From a bacterium (lineage in GTDB: Bacteria > UBA8248): 64,000 nt of DNA. This document shows, piece by piece, positions 1 to 8,972 of this stretch. How positions within the stretch are numbered: position 1 is the first letter of the stretch; each line of letters begins with the position of its first letter. The notes beneath the pieces are model-generated. The model did no database searches. It was not told the DNA's origin and worked only from the letters and a program-made list of their open reading frames with translations. Where the stretch lies: assembly GCA_022825065.1 (NCBI GenBank), contig JAJDYR010000027.1, positions 1 through 64,000 on the forward strand, read 5' to 3'. The position numbers and the translations under genes were made by a program.

Positions 1-320
1 GAGCCCAACCGAAAAAGGACATCTGGCTACGACCCTTGCGCAGAAACTGGAAGCAAGTCCTCAACCGGTAAAATCATCCCCCATCCCGGCCCGAACTACT
101 GCTTCAAGGCGCCACCATCACGGCTTGGATAAACGCTTACACGAATGAAGACCAGCACGGACCCCCAAGGATGCGCTGAAATTATAACGAATCCGCTTTC
201 GCTTTGATTACAGGCAACGGCCAGCAGATTCCATGCAAGATAGAAATAAAGACATATCCAAAATAATTTCAATGGGTTACCGAGATTTTACAGACGATGA
301 AAGCAATACTGCATTTTGAA
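1..320. other. Window edge, no gene identified
   Basis: No convincing gene. A short open frame (3-71, +) could be the last 22 codons of a protein starting upstream of the window, because it ends in a basic/tryptophan-containing stretch and a TAA, but it is too short to assign. The rest has no start with a ribosome binding site and no recognisable protein similarity. Confidence 0.3.
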
Positions 321-406
321 TGGCGGAGGGAGAGGGATTCGAACCCCCGGAGCTTTCGCTCAGTGGTTTTCAAGACCACCGCCTTCGGCCGCTCGGCCAT
401 CCCTCC
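321..406 (-). tRNA. tRNA-Ser (anticodon UGA)
   Basis: Read on the minus strand, a GGAGGGA/TCCCTCC acceptor stem encloses a D arm, an anticodon loop CTTGAAA (anticodon TGA at 370-372), a long class II variable arm and a TTCGAATC T-loop. The discriminator is G and the CCA end is encoded (321-323). The long variable arm and UGA anticodon identify serine, decoding UCA/UCN codons. It lies 1.4 kb downstream of serS on the same strand, with repeat-rich DNA between them. Confidence 0.95.
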
Positions 407-429
407 GCGAGAGAGGCGCTCCCATTATT

Positions 430-1090
430 CTAGCACGGCCCGGAGGGGTTTTTTAATCGGCCCCGTGGGGGGCGGGTGAGTCCCTCCTCGGTCGCCCCGA
501 ACCCTCATTCTGAGCAGGCGCTCCCTCGACTTCGCACGGGGGAGGCTCCGCCGTTGCCCGATACTCCTCACACTGAGTAGCGGCCCTTCGACGAGCTCAG
601 GGCATGCTCCACCGTCCCCACCACCTTCCTCACCCTGAGTAGCGGCGAAGCCGCGTATCGAAGGGCCTGTCCTGAGCCTGTCGAGGGGGCGCTCCCTCGA
701 TACGGCCCTTCGGGCCTGCTCGGGATGAGGTTCTTTTGCGTCTCCCGTCCCGGTGGTCTTCTCTCGACTGGAAAACCAACCCCCCCTACCCCCCCTTGTC
801 AGGGGGGCAAGAAAAAGCAAAACCCCCTCAGCCCGGCGGGAGCGATTCGCCTTTTTATACCCCCCTGACAAGGGGGGTAGGGGGGTTGCCTTTATCCCCC
901 GACAAGAGGGGCCGGGGGGTTCGCGGCGGGGCGCATTTCCCCGCATTTGCGGCTGGACGCTCATCGCTCCCGCCCGGTAAACGGGCGAAATTCTCTGCGT
1001 CCCTCTCGAAGCGACCCGCATTTGCCCGCAATTGCCGTCCTCGCGGATATGGGGGAGTCCGGTATGATGGAGAAGCCGACCGCTTCATTC
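430..1090. repeat. Dispersed intergenic repeat cluster 1
   Basis: No gene. The stretch is a mosaic of repeat units that recur elsewhere in the window. One is a 'CTCATCCTGAGTAGCGGCG...CGTATCGAAGG' unit (about 570-730). Another is a pair of inverted arms, CCCCCCTACCCCCCCTTGTC and its complement, around a central AAAAAGCAAAACCCCCTCAG segment (about 779-900). The C-rich unit is palindromic overall and could fold into a long hairpin. Related copies lie near 25780, 34725, 47780 and 56565. Confidence 0.7.
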
Positions 1091-1101
1091 AGAGATGCGG
1101 A

Positions 1102-1176
1102 ATTTCCGTAAATTTCGATAAAATTAGATAAATTTACGGGGTTTTTCGGTAAATTTACGAGGTCTTTCCGGGAATT
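1102..1176 (+). repeat. Left copy of a 75-bp inverted repeat
   Basis: This AT-rich element contains the inner palindrome CCGTAAATTT (N14) AAATTTACGG and a second GGTAAATTTACG motif. Its reverse complement is found at 18070-18144: the first 44 bases are identical and the remaining 31 carry about five substitutions. It stands out sharply from the GC-rich surroundings. It could be a small non-autonomous mobile element or a repeated regulatory or folding element; nothing here decides which. Confidence 0.75.
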
Positions 1177-1800
1177 GTTTTCTTTGGAAATGACGCCGCG
1201 GAATCCGGGCGCAGGGGAATCCTGCCACGGCCCGCGACGCCCGCCATGACGGCAAATGCGGGGAAATGCGATGCCGGGCGTTGCGGATTTTCAGGGCGCG
1301 GAGGGCCGTGCGATGGGCCGCGCCGGGGTCAATCGCGATTGAAGAGTGAGCGATTGCCGCGTTCGGGACGTGCGATGGGCCGCGCGGGGAAACCCCGCGT
1401 TCGGGCTTTGCGCTTCCGGAGGAATCGACCGGAGCCGCCCGAGCCAACAAGGCGGAGGATCGGCCGAAACTCGGGTGCGCATCCGCGCGACCGGATGGCG
1501 CTCCCGTCTCCGGGGCGGGTGGGCCCGTTTGTGGGGCCCTTGGCCCCCGCGCGGCGTATCCGGCCCGCCGCCGCCTCGTCCACGAGAGCGAGGCGGCTCG
1601 GCGTCCCCCGCCGGATTCGCCTGTCGTCTCTCCAAACACCCGTCGAGGCTGATCAAACGGCTTGCATGGTATCAGCGAAGGCGGCGGCGTTGGGTAAAGA
1701 TTCTGTAAAGGTTTCCGCTCCGGGCGCACTTCGGGAATTGCCGGGCGGGAGCGGCGGGGGTGAGGCTGAAAGTGTACCTAGTTGATTTTTATGGCGTTAT
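1177..1800. other. GC-rich non-coding spacer
   Basis: No gene is supported. The long frames here on both strands are Arg/Pro/Gly-rich and low-complexity, and no start has a ribosome binding site. A 16-base unit, GTGCGATGGGCCGCGC, occurs twice (about 1308 and 1370) around a TCAATCGCGATTGAAGAGTGAGCGATTGC-type unit similar to sequence near 19340 and 34612. Confidence 0.5.
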
Positions 1801-1807
1801 GTAGGTT

Positions 1808-3091
1808 TCAGGCGGATATGGAGGCGGTTCCGCCCATGTAGGGACGCAAGGCCTCGGGAATCGCCACGGAGCCGTCCGCGCGCTGGAAGTTCTCCAGAAT
1901 CGCCACCAGCGTTCGGCCCACGGCGAGGCCTGAGCCGTTCAGCGTGTGGAGGAATTCGGGTTTGGCGCCCGCCCCGGGGCGGTAGCGGATGCCCGCGCGC
2001 CGGGCCTGGAAATCCTCGAAATTGCTGCACGAGGAGATCTCGCGGTAGGTGTTCTGCGACGGCACCCAGACCTCGATGTCGTACGTCTTGGCGGCGGAGA
2101 AGCCCAAATCGCCCGCGCACAGCGTGACGACGCGGTAGTGGAGTCCCAGGCGCTTCAGGACTTCTTCCGCGTCTGCGGTGAGGGTTTCCAGTTCCTCGTA
2201 GCTCGTCTCGGGGCGGCTGAACTTGACGAGTTCCACCTTGTTGAACTGGTGCTGGCGGATGAGGCCGCGCGTGTCCTGGCCGTAAGAGCCGGCCTCGCTC
2301 CTGAAACAGGGGGTATAAGCCGTGTACTTGAGGGGCAAATCCTCGCCGCTCAGGATTTCCTCCCTGTGGATGTTCGTGACGGGCACCTCGGCGGTGGGGA
2401 TAAGGTAATACTTTCCGTCATTTACGCGGAAGAGGTCTTCCTCGAACTTGGGCAGCTGGCCCGTGCCCGTCATGGCCTCGGGGTTCACCATGAAGGGGGG
2501 GAGCCACTCGGTGTAGCCGTGCTCGTTCGTGTGCAGGTCGAGCATGAAGTTGATGAGCGCGCGCTCCAAACGCGCGCCCGCCCCCCGGTAGAGCGCGAAC
2601 CGCGCGCCGGCTATCTTGGCGGCGCGCTTCATGTCGAGTATTTCCAGTGCTTCGCCCAGCTCGTCGTGTGCTTTGGGTTCGAAGTCGAAAGCGGGTTTCT
2701 CGCCCCAGGCCCGCACGAGGGCGTTGTCCTCGGCACTCCTGCCTTCGGGGGTGGTCTCATGCGGCGCGTTGGGCAGTTCCAGGAGGATATCGTTTTGTTT
2801 TTGCACGAGTTCGGCCAGCTCTCCCTCCATGGATTTGGCCTCGGCCGTCAGGCGCTGGTTCTCGGCCAGAAACGCCTCGACCTCCTCCTCGGACACCTTG
2901 TTCCTTTTCAGTTCGCCGATTTTCCTGCTGCGCTTTCTCACGTCGGCCACCCGGCTTTCGACCTGGTGGGTCAAGTCCCGCCTCCGGGCGTCGATTTCGA
3001 GCAAGCCCGGGAGGTCCCAATCGCCGCCCCTTCGCGCGAGGGCGCGCGCCACCGCTTCGGGGTCGTTTCTGATGAGGCGAATGTCGAACAA
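1808..3091 (-). CDS. serS: Seryl-tRNA synthetase
   Basis: Charges tRNA-Ser (and tRNA-Sec, where present) with serine in the cytoplasm. The protein opens with [17 protein letters not shown], typical of the family. It continues with the long antiparallel coiled-coil arm (about residues 30-105), then the class II core with motif 2 ([16 protein letters not shown]) and motif 3 ([18 protein letters not shown]). Start chosen: TTG at 3091, eight bases behind GGAGGA and matching the usual N-terminus; a longer in-frame ATG at 3133 would add 14 atypical residues. Length 427 aa is normal. It is monocistronic on the minus strand, with tRNA-Ser further downstream. Confidence 0.96.
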   Translation of the reverse strand: MFDIRLIRNDPEAVARALARRGGDWDLPGLLEIDARRRDLTHQVESRVADVRKRSRKIGELKRNKVSEEEVEAFLAENQRLTAEAKSMEGELAELVQKQNDILLELPNAPHETTPEGRSAEDNALVRAWGEKPAFDFEPKAHDELGEALEILDMKRAAKIAGARFALYRGAGARLERALINFMLDLHTNEHGYTEWLPPFMVNPEAMTGTGQLPKFEEDLFRVNDGKYYLIPTAEVPVTNIHREEILSGEDLPLKYTAYTPCFRSEAGSYGQDTRGLIRQHQFNKVELVKFSRPETSYEELETLTADAEEVLKRLGLHYRVVTLCAGDLGFSAAKTYDIEVWVPSQNTYREISSCSNFEDFQARRAGIRYRPGAGAKPEFLHTLNGSGLAVGRTLVAILENFQRADGSVAIPEALRPYMGGTASISA

Positions 3092-3282
3092 TTTGCTGCT
3101 CCTCCATGATGAAGCGCCGTGCGGTTTCTGCACCGGCTAGTGAACATAGAACGGGAGGTTTCGCGCGTCAACGGAAACATCCCCTGGAGGTGAAATAACC
3201 GCGCTGGATTTTGGCTTCGCAAATGGGTATTCTCGGTGAATCAGAAGCGTTTTCCGGCAACGACAGGGGATCGGAGACGAGC

Positions 3283-3759
3283 ATGTTCGGCATCATGCGG
3301 TTGATAGTGCGCTCGGGAGGCGCCGTGGCCGTCTGTCTGGGGATCGTGGCCCTGGCGTTCTACGGCATCGCGCAGACGAGCGTGATGATAGTGGATGAGC
3401 CCGCCCGCGCCTTCAAGGTGCTGGGCGTCTTTTTCGCTCTCTCCGTCGTGTTTTGCCTGATGCTGAAATGGGTTTTGCGCCAGGCGATCGCGCAGGCCCT
3501 CCGGCCGCTCGGCGCGGCGAAAGAGGCGACCTCGCGCCTCGTCTCCATCGGCGAGGAAGGCGGCAAGAAAGCGTTTCGCTCGCTCGGCAGCAAAACGCGC
3601 ACGGCGGGAAGCGCCGTCACGTGGGCGGTGGGCGGTGCGGCCCGAACCCTGTGGCGCGTGCGCTATGTCTGGCCTTCCTCCTGGCGGGGACGCCGCCGGG
3701 ATGATGCGCAAAAGCCTGCGGATGTCATCCCCCTCAAGAGGAATCAGGAGGGCTCCTGA
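3283..3759 (+). CDS. Small membrane protein, unknown function
   Basis: A 158-aa protein with two predicted membrane helices near its N-terminus (about residues 8-30 and 45-65) and a basic, Arg/Lys-rich cytoplasmic tail ending in RRRDDAQKPADVIPLKRNQ. ATG 3283 follows a GGAG at 3273-3276. An earlier in-frame start at 3211 would put a polar stretch before the first helix and looks less likely. It is divergent from serS and convergent with the GNAT gene. I do not recognise a family; a membrane anchor or scaffold role would be speculation. Confidence 0.6.
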   Translation: MFGIMRLIVRSGGAVAVCLGIVALAFYGIAQTSVMIVDEPARAFKVLGVFFALSVVFCLMLKWVLRQAIAQALRPLGAAKEATSRLVSIGEEGGKKAFRSLGSKTRTAGSAVTWAVGGAARTLWRVRYVWPSSWRGRRRDDAQKPADVIPLKRNQEGS

Positions 3760-3798
3760 CCTTTTGGACTGAGAGAGGCGATTCTTCGGTCTTTTCGG

Positions 3799-4251
3799 CT
3801 AATCTTCCATTTGCTCGAATATCAGATAATGGCTTTGCGCCATGTTCAGGTTCCTGTAAACCGCCTGGGCCGCCGTGTTGTGCGCGTCCACGTATAGCTG
3901 GAGCCCGCAGGCGCCGGCTTGATCGGCGAGATTCTTGACGTGATGGTGCAAGGCCCTGTAAATGCCCTGTTTTCTCTCGGACGGAACGACGTACACGTTC
4001 TGAATCCACCAGTACTGGCCGTTGTTCCAGTCGCTCCACTCCAGGGTGACCCGGATTTGCCCCAGAATCTCGTCGCCCCGGTGCGCGAGGTAGTATTGTC
4101 CCACCGATGGATCGGCGAGGGATTTTTCCACGCCCCGGCGGACTTTCCCGGGCTCCAGGCGCAGGTTTTCACTCTCCAGGGCCATCTCGATGTTGAACCG
4201 GACGATTTTCTCCGTGTCCTCGATAGTGGCCGGACGTATCTCGAAATTCAT
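3799..4251 (-). CDS. GNAT-family N-acetyltransferase
   Basis: A 150-aa single-domain acetyltransferase transferring acetyl from acetyl-CoA to an unknown amine. The GNAT fold is visible: an N-terminal beta strand with IRPATIEDTEKIVRF, the central strand QNVYVVPSERKQGIYRAL carrying the (degenerate) acetyl-CoA pyrophosphate loop, and a C-terminal GLQLYVDAHNTAAQAVYRNL segment typical of the family. ATG 4251 is preceded by GGAGTAACA, so the upstream 57 codons of open frame are discarded. Substrate cannot be told from sequence. It is convergent with the membrane-protein gene to its left. Confidence 0.88.
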   Translation of the reverse strand: MNFEIRPATIEDTEKIVRFNIEMALESENLRLEPGKVRRGVEKSLADPSVGQYYLAHRGDEILGQIRVTLEWSDWNNGQYWWIQNVYVVPSERKQGIYRALHHHVKNLADQAGACGLQLYVDAHNTAAQAVYRNLNMAQSHYLIFEQMED

Positions 4252-4541
4252 TGTTACTCCAGGCAGGGAAAGAATTGTTCTCGATGATTCTTGCGTAGAG
4301 ACCCTATCGAATTCCGTCAAACAGGTAAAACCCGCCATCGTTGAGTAAGCATGATTTCTCCCGGCTGCCGAGTCATGGCGTTCGTGCGAAAAAAGCCTGT
4401 TGAAGGAAATCGTGCTTGGCAATCACAATAGAAACGGGTTTGACGGTGAACCGGAGTCTCTTGCGTTTTGTTCCGAGCTTGTCAGAATAGGTGTTTGTTC
4501 CAGGAAGAAGACAGGGTTTGCGGGCGGGCCGCAGGAGCAGG

Positions 4542-5828
4542 ATGTATGACATGCGCTTGAAATTCATGGTGTTAATCGTTTCCGTGTTCCTTCTCGCGCT
4601 CCCGACCGTTTTCCAGAGGATATCAAAAGGCTTCTTCCCCGCCACCGAGGCTGCCGAGAAAAAAGAGATTCCCGGAAAATGGAAGCGCTGGCGGGATTTC
4701 GTGAACGATCACTTCCGCTATCCGTTGCCTCCCATGGGCGAGGCGCCGAAATCATACAGAGGCGCCGAACGCTCTCTTTCGCCGGAGCGTTGCGGGAGCT
4801 GTCATCCCGAGCAGTACAAACAGTGGAGAACCACGCTTCACGCCAGGGCGATGAGTCCGGGCGTATACGGACAGCTCGTCGATATGTGGAAGGCGAATCC
4901 CGGGGGAGCGCAAAGCTGCAACGAGTGCCACGCGCCCTTGGCGGAGCAGCAAAAGCGCGCGAGGTTTGGCGCGGGCCCTCCGGCGAACTGGCGGAAAAAC
5001 CCGTCCCACGACCGAGAACTGGAGATGCACGGGCTGGCCTGCGCCTCATGCCATGTGCGCAACTGGCGCGTGCATGGGCCCCGGAAGAAAGAGACCCCCG
5101 AAGGTGTGGACGATACGACAGGCAATGGCCCGCATGGTGGTGTGGAGCGCACGCTTTTCTTCAGCCGCTCTGAATTTTGCACGGGTTGTCACCAGCACAC
5201 GGTTCCCGGACCGAACGGGAAATCGATTCAGAATACCTACAACGAATGGAAAAACTCGCTTTGGGGGGAGGAGGGCGTCGCCTGCCAGAGTTGCCATATG
5301 CCCGACCGGGCGCATCTGTGGCGGGGCATACATGACAAGGATATGACCCAGAGCGCCGTGCAAGTCGACGTTTCGCTGGGAGCGGAAGCGCGGTGGGAAA
5401 TCGTGACGGCCGAAATCAAGCTCACGAACTCGGGCGCCGGCCATTATTTTCCCACCTACATCACGCCCTCGGTGGACGTCATCTCCGAACTTGAGGACAA
5501 GAACGGGCGAACCATTCCGGGTTCAAGGCAAATCAACGTGATAGAGCGGAAACTCTCGTCCGATTTCAGCCGTGAAATCCATGACACGCGGATTCCCCCT
5601 CAAGAATCCATCACGTTCCGGTACAGGAGGGGGCGAAGCGAAGGAGCCGCCAGGCTCAGGGTGCGGGTTCACGTGCGGCCCGATGCGTTCTATTACGATT
5701 TCTTCATCGAATTTCTCAAAAATCCCACTATCTCTAACCTGTCACGTAAGCTCATCATGCAAGCCCGAGACATGGCGGCGTCATCGGACTTTGACATTTA
5801 TGATGAGAAATTCGAATTGAAAAACTAG
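4542..5828 (+). CDS. Pentaheme c-type cytochrome (cytochrome c554-like)
   Basis: An exported or membrane-anchored electron-transfer protein. After an N-terminal hydrophobic segment (FMVLIVSVFLLALPTVF) there are five CxxCH heme-attachment motifs: CGSCH, CNECH, CASCH, CTGCH and CQSCH. The C-terminal third (about residues 270-428) has no hemes and looks like a beta-rich domain, as in some cytochrome c554-type multiheme proteins. ATG 4542 lies close behind AGGAG (4533-4537); ATG 4551 is the alternative. The partner oxidoreductase is not in the window. Its stop codon overlaps the stop of the molybdenum hydroxylase gene on the other strand (5825-5828). Confidence 0.85.
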   Translation: MYDMRLKFMVLIVSVFLLALPTVFQRISKGFFPATEAAEKKEIPGKWKRWRDFVNDHFRYPLPPMGEAPKSYRGAERSLSPERCGSCHPEQYKQWRTTLHARAMSPGVYGQLVDMWKANPGGAQSCNECHAPLAEQQKRARFGAGPPANWRKNPSHDRELEMHGLACASCHVRNWRVHGPRKKETPEGVDDTTGNGPHGGVERTLFFSRSEFCTGCHQHTVPGPNGKSIQNTYNEWKNSLWGEEGVACQSCHMPDRAHLWRGIHDKDMTQSAVQVDVSLGAEARWEIVTAEIKLTNSGAGHYFPTYITPSVDVISELEDKNGRTIPGSRQINVIERKLSSDFSREIHDTRIPPQESITFRYRRGRSEGAARLRVRVHVRPDAFYYDFFIEFLKNPTISNLSRKLIMQARDMAASSDFDIYDEKFELKN

Positions 5829-8152
5829 GAAATCGATCCGGCGGCGCTTTTCTCCTGAATCGCGCGAACGACGTCCTCCGGCGCAATCGGCAACGTGTTG
5901 AGGTTCGGGTTTGCCGGGTCCCCGATGGCGTCCGCTATCGCGTTCGCTATCGCGGGCGCTGCCGGAATGAGCGGCATCTCTCCCGCTCCCTTGGCCCCGT
6001 AGGGGCCTTCCACGTCGGGCGATTCCACGATCACGCTTGCAATTTCCGAGACGTCCAGACTCGTGGGGTTGAGTTGGCTCTCGAAATCCGCGTGGGCGAT
6101 GAGGCCCTCTTCGTGGTGGATCTGCTCGGCGAGCGCCCAGCCCAGCCCCTGTGCGATGCCGCCCTCTATCTGTCCGTTCAGGGTGAGGGGGTTCATGGCG
6201 AAGCCCACATCCTGCGCGCTGGTGATTCTCACCACCCTGGTTTCTCCCGTCTCGGTGTCGACTTTTACCTCGGCGATTTGGGTGGCGAATTCGGGCCCGG
6301 GTCTCGAGGGTTCCGGGTGGCCGCGCACGTTGTCCGTCCGGTGGGGGGGATTCTCCCCGCGGTAGGAGCCGCGCCCGGTCACGGGGCCGTCGCCTTTCCA
6401 TACGGCCGAATGCGCTACATCGGCGAACGCGATGGCGCGCGATGGCGCAGCGCGGACGAATATGTTTCCCTCGCCTATCTCCAAGTCTTCCGGGGAGGAT
6501 TCGAGCATGCGCGCCGCCTGGCGAAGCATTTGCTCGCGGGCGTCTTCCGCCGCCATGCGCACGGCGTGCGCCATGTTGAACGTGGTCCGGCTGCCCGCAG
6601 AGATGGCGTCGAAGGGCGTGGTTTCGGTGTCGGCGATGCGGACGCTCACCTTTTGGACCTCGGCTCCAAGAACCTCCGCCGCCACCTGCGCCATCACGGT
6701 AGCCGCGCCCGTACCGAGATCGGCGCATCCCGCCAGCACGGCCAGGCCCCCGTCCTCGTTCACCTTCACCACGGCGCCCGACGCTCCCCCGCCCGTGGGA
6801 TAGCGTGCGCAGCCGATGCCCATCCCCCGCCTGATGTTGCCATTCTGGTTTTTCTTTTTCTGCTTTCCCCAGCCCGCCTTCTTGCCCGCGCGCTCGAGCG
6901 TTTCCCTGATGCTTACGCTCTGCAGAATCGTGCCTGCGGGGTCCTCGTCGTTTTCATCCATCCCGTTGAGGATTCGAAAGGCGAGCGGGTCCATTTCCAG
7001 TTCCGAGGCGATGCGGTCGGTATGGCGCTCGCAGGCGAAAGCGACCTGCGCCACGCCCAATCCGCGGTAGGAGCCGCTGGGCGGAAGGTTTGTATACACG
7101 AGCAGACCATCGACCCTGACGTTTGGAATCTTGTATGGCCCCGCGCTGGTGTAGCAGGATTTGCCCAGCACCATCGGTCCCGTCATGCAGTAGGCGCCGT
7201 TGTTCGAGGTGATTTGTACGTGGCGCGCGATGATTTTTCCCTCCCGTGTCACGCCGGTGCGATAGCGCATGCGGTAAGCGTGCCTCGGGTTTCCGGTGAT
7301 GGTTTCCTCCTCGCGATTGAGCGTCAGTTGAACGGGCCGGTTCGACTTTCTGCTCAAAAGAACGGCCAGGGCTTCCAACAGATGTTGGGATTTGCCGCCG
7401 AACGCGCCGCCTACGTGGGTGCTCACGACGCGCAGTTTGTTCATGGGGAGTTCGAGAATTTCCGAGGCGATGGCGCGCACCACGAAAGCCCCCTGGGTGG
7501 GCGAGTAGACTATCGTGCTGTCCTCGGGTCCGGGCTCTGCGAGCATGGCGCGGGGCTCGAGATAGTTCTGGTGAACGCGGGGCGTTTCGTATTCGTCCTC
7601 GAATACGAAATCCGCGCGCGCGAGCGCGGCTTCGATGGGATCGCCCGAGCGAATGAGAATATCGGCGGCCACGTTCCCGTAGCGCACGATGCCCGGATAT
7701 GATGCGTAATCATCCAGCGTGTCATGCAGTAGTGGCGCGTCGTCCTTCATGGCGTCATCCGTCGTGAAAACGGCGGGGAGCACCTTGTAACCGACATGAA
7801 TTTTCTCGATTGCTGTTTGCGCGGCTTCGGGGGTTTCGGCGGCCACGGCCGCTACGCGTTCGCCGACGTAAAGCACCTTGTCGATGGCGAGCAGCGGTTC
7901 ATCGCGCACGAGCCTGCCGTGGCGGATCCCGGAAAAATCATCCGCCGTGACGACGGCGTGTACGCCGGGAACCTTCAAGGCGTCTGTGGTGTCGATTTTC
8001 TTGATCTCGGCGTGTGGGTGCGGACTCAGGAGCAATTTTGCGGTGAGGCAGCCGGGCCTTCTCAAATCATCGCCGAAGTCGGCGAGTCCGGAGACCTTCT
8101 CTGCGGAGTCGAGTCTCGGTATGGATTTGCCCAGAACCTGATATTCAGACAT
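5825..8152 (-). CDS. Molybdopterin-binding subunit of a xanthine dehydrogenase-family hydroxylase
   Basis: Large catalytic subunit (775 aa) of a molybdenum hydroxylase related to xanthine dehydrogenase, nicotinate dehydrogenase and 4-hydroxybenzoyl-CoA reductase; it would hydroxylate a heterocycle or similar substrate. The N-terminal a/b-hammerhead begins YQVLGKSIPRLDSAEKVSG. The Mo-cofactor domain shows THVGGAFGGKSQ, LPPSGSYRGLGVAQ, and near the C-terminus EGPYGAKGAGEMPLIP with the conserved catalytic Glu. ATG 8152 matches the family N-terminus; the open frame runs 20 codons further. No [2Fe-2S] or FAD subunit gene is adjacent, which is unusual. The gene follows the DUF1499 and AhpD-like genes on the same strand. 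yqeC 6 kb away raises the possibility of a selenium-dependent enzyme (inference). Confidence 0.9.
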   Translation of the reverse strand: MSEYQVLGKSIPRLDSAEKVSGLADFGDDLRRPGCLTAKLLLSPHPHAEIKKIDTTDALKVPGVHAVVTADDFSGIRHGRLVRDEPLLAIDKVLYVGERVAAVAAETPEAAQTAIEKIHVGYKVLPAVFTTDDAMKDDAPLLHDTLDDYASYPGIVRYGNVAADILIRSGDPIEAALARADFVFEDEYETPRVHQNYLEPRAMLAEPGPEDSTIVYSPTQGAFVVRAIASEILELPMNKLRVVSTHVGGAFGGKSQHLLEALAVLLSRKSNRPVQLTLNREEETITGNPRHAYRMRYRTGVTREGKIIARHVQITSNNGAYCMTGPMVLGKSCYTSAGPYKIPNVRVDGLLVYTNLPPSGSYRGLGVAQVAFACERHTDRIASELEMDPLAFRILNGMDENDEDPAGTILQSVSIRETLERAGKKAGWGKQKKKNQNGNIRRGMGIGCARYPTGGGASGAVVKVNEDGGLAVLAGCADLGTGAATVMAQVAAEVLGAEVQKVSVRIADTETTPFDAISAGSRTTFNMAHAVRMAAEDAREQMLRQAARMLESSPEDLEIGEGNIFVRAAPSRAIAFADVAHSAVWKGDGPVTGRGSYRGENPPHRTDNVRGHPEPSRPGPEFATQIAEVKVDTETGETRVVRITSAQDVGFAMNPLTLNGQIEGGIAQGLGWALAEQIHHEEGLIAHADFESQLNPTSLDVSEIASVIVESPDVEGPYGAKGAGEMPLIPAAPAIANAIADAIGDPANPNLNTLPIAPEDVVRAIQEKSAAGSIS

Positions 8153-8228
8153 TTGCGCCCTCATCATGACGTTCAAGACATTATCGTTTCTTGACGAGTC
8201 CTCGATTACCAAATTGGCATATTTGAGT

Positions 8229-8972
8229 TTATCTTACTTCCAGCTTTTCCAAAAAGCCGCGTATCCGCCGGGCGTTCTCGCCGATATCCCCGATGCCGAC
8301 GCGGGATTTCGAGCGGATGTCGAGGCGCGTCGTTCCGCTGCTCGACGTGATCCGTATGACGATATCGTCGATGAAGCCGTACCAGAAAGTCGTGTCATAG
8401 GCCTCGATGCGTCCTTCGGTCGGTCTTGATGACACCACATGCCAGCCCATGGCGCGTGCGGCGTTCTGGGCGCGCTTGAAAACTTCTTCTTTTGAAGTCT
8501 GGAAAATAAGTGGTTTGATATCCGGATACGCTTTTTTCTGGAGCCGCGCGATGCGCGCCCCCTCGTAGGCGGGCGGGTTCTTCGCTCCTTTTCTGAGCGG
8601 GAGAACGGCTTGAAAGGCGGGCGGGTTTCGGGTGTCCGTCGTGATGTCGTGAATCTTGGGCACCCGTCTCGCGATCTGCATGTGCGCGTGAAGAAAGCCA
8701 GCGACGATAAATCCCAACGCGACGCCGAGGGCGGCACAGAGGGTTTTTCGTCTTGACGCGTCGCGCAAAGCGAACAATCCTCCCGCCATGGAGACGGCCA
8801 CGGAGAGCAGCGCGATAACGGATGCCGCCTTGAAAATCTGGAACCCCGTGCTGAAATGCCAAAGCCCCCAGCGATGGCCCAGCCCCGACGCAACGGCGGC
8901 CAGCGCGCAGACGCCCGATATGAACAGGCCCAGATACGAGATGGATGAGAGGGCGCGTGATTTACTGGCCAC
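8229..8972 (-). CDS. DUF1499 family membrane protein
   Basis: A 247-aa protein with three predicted N-terminal membrane helices (about residues 10-30, 45-68 and 78-98). A soluble C-terminal domain has the DUF1499 pattern: IHDITTDTRNPPAF, a central AMGWHVVSSRPTEGRIEA and FIDDIVIRI. DUF1499 proteins have no settled function. Its start overlaps the end of the upstream AhpD-like gene by 11 bases and the molybdenum hydroxylase follows after 76 bases, so the three genes probably form one transcript. Confidence 0.85.
   Translation of the reverse strand: MASKSRALSSISYLGLFISGVCALAAVASGLGHRWGLWHFSTGFQIFKAASVIALLSVAVSMAGGLFALRDASRRKTLCAALGVALGFIVAGFLHAHMQIARRVPKIHDITTDTRNPPAFQAVLPLRKGAKNPPAYEGARIARLQKKAYPDIKPLIFQTSKEEVFKRAQNAARAMGWHVVSSRPTEGRIEAYDTTFWYGFIDDIVIRITSSSGTTRLDIRSKSRVGIGDIGENARRIRGFLEKLEVR

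Noticed and set aside
297..479. Open frame across the tRNA-Ser region
   Set aside because: It overlaps a well-formed tRNA on the other strand and its translation is the reverse-complement artefact of it.
779..900. C-rich repeat cluster as a possible CRISPR array
   Set aside because: Units are single inverted pairs of variable spacing, not direct repeats with unique spacers, and no cas gene is present.
1124..1729. Long Pro/Arg-rich frames on both strands
   Set aside because: Low-complexity GC artefacts without ribosome binding sites or homologous patterns.
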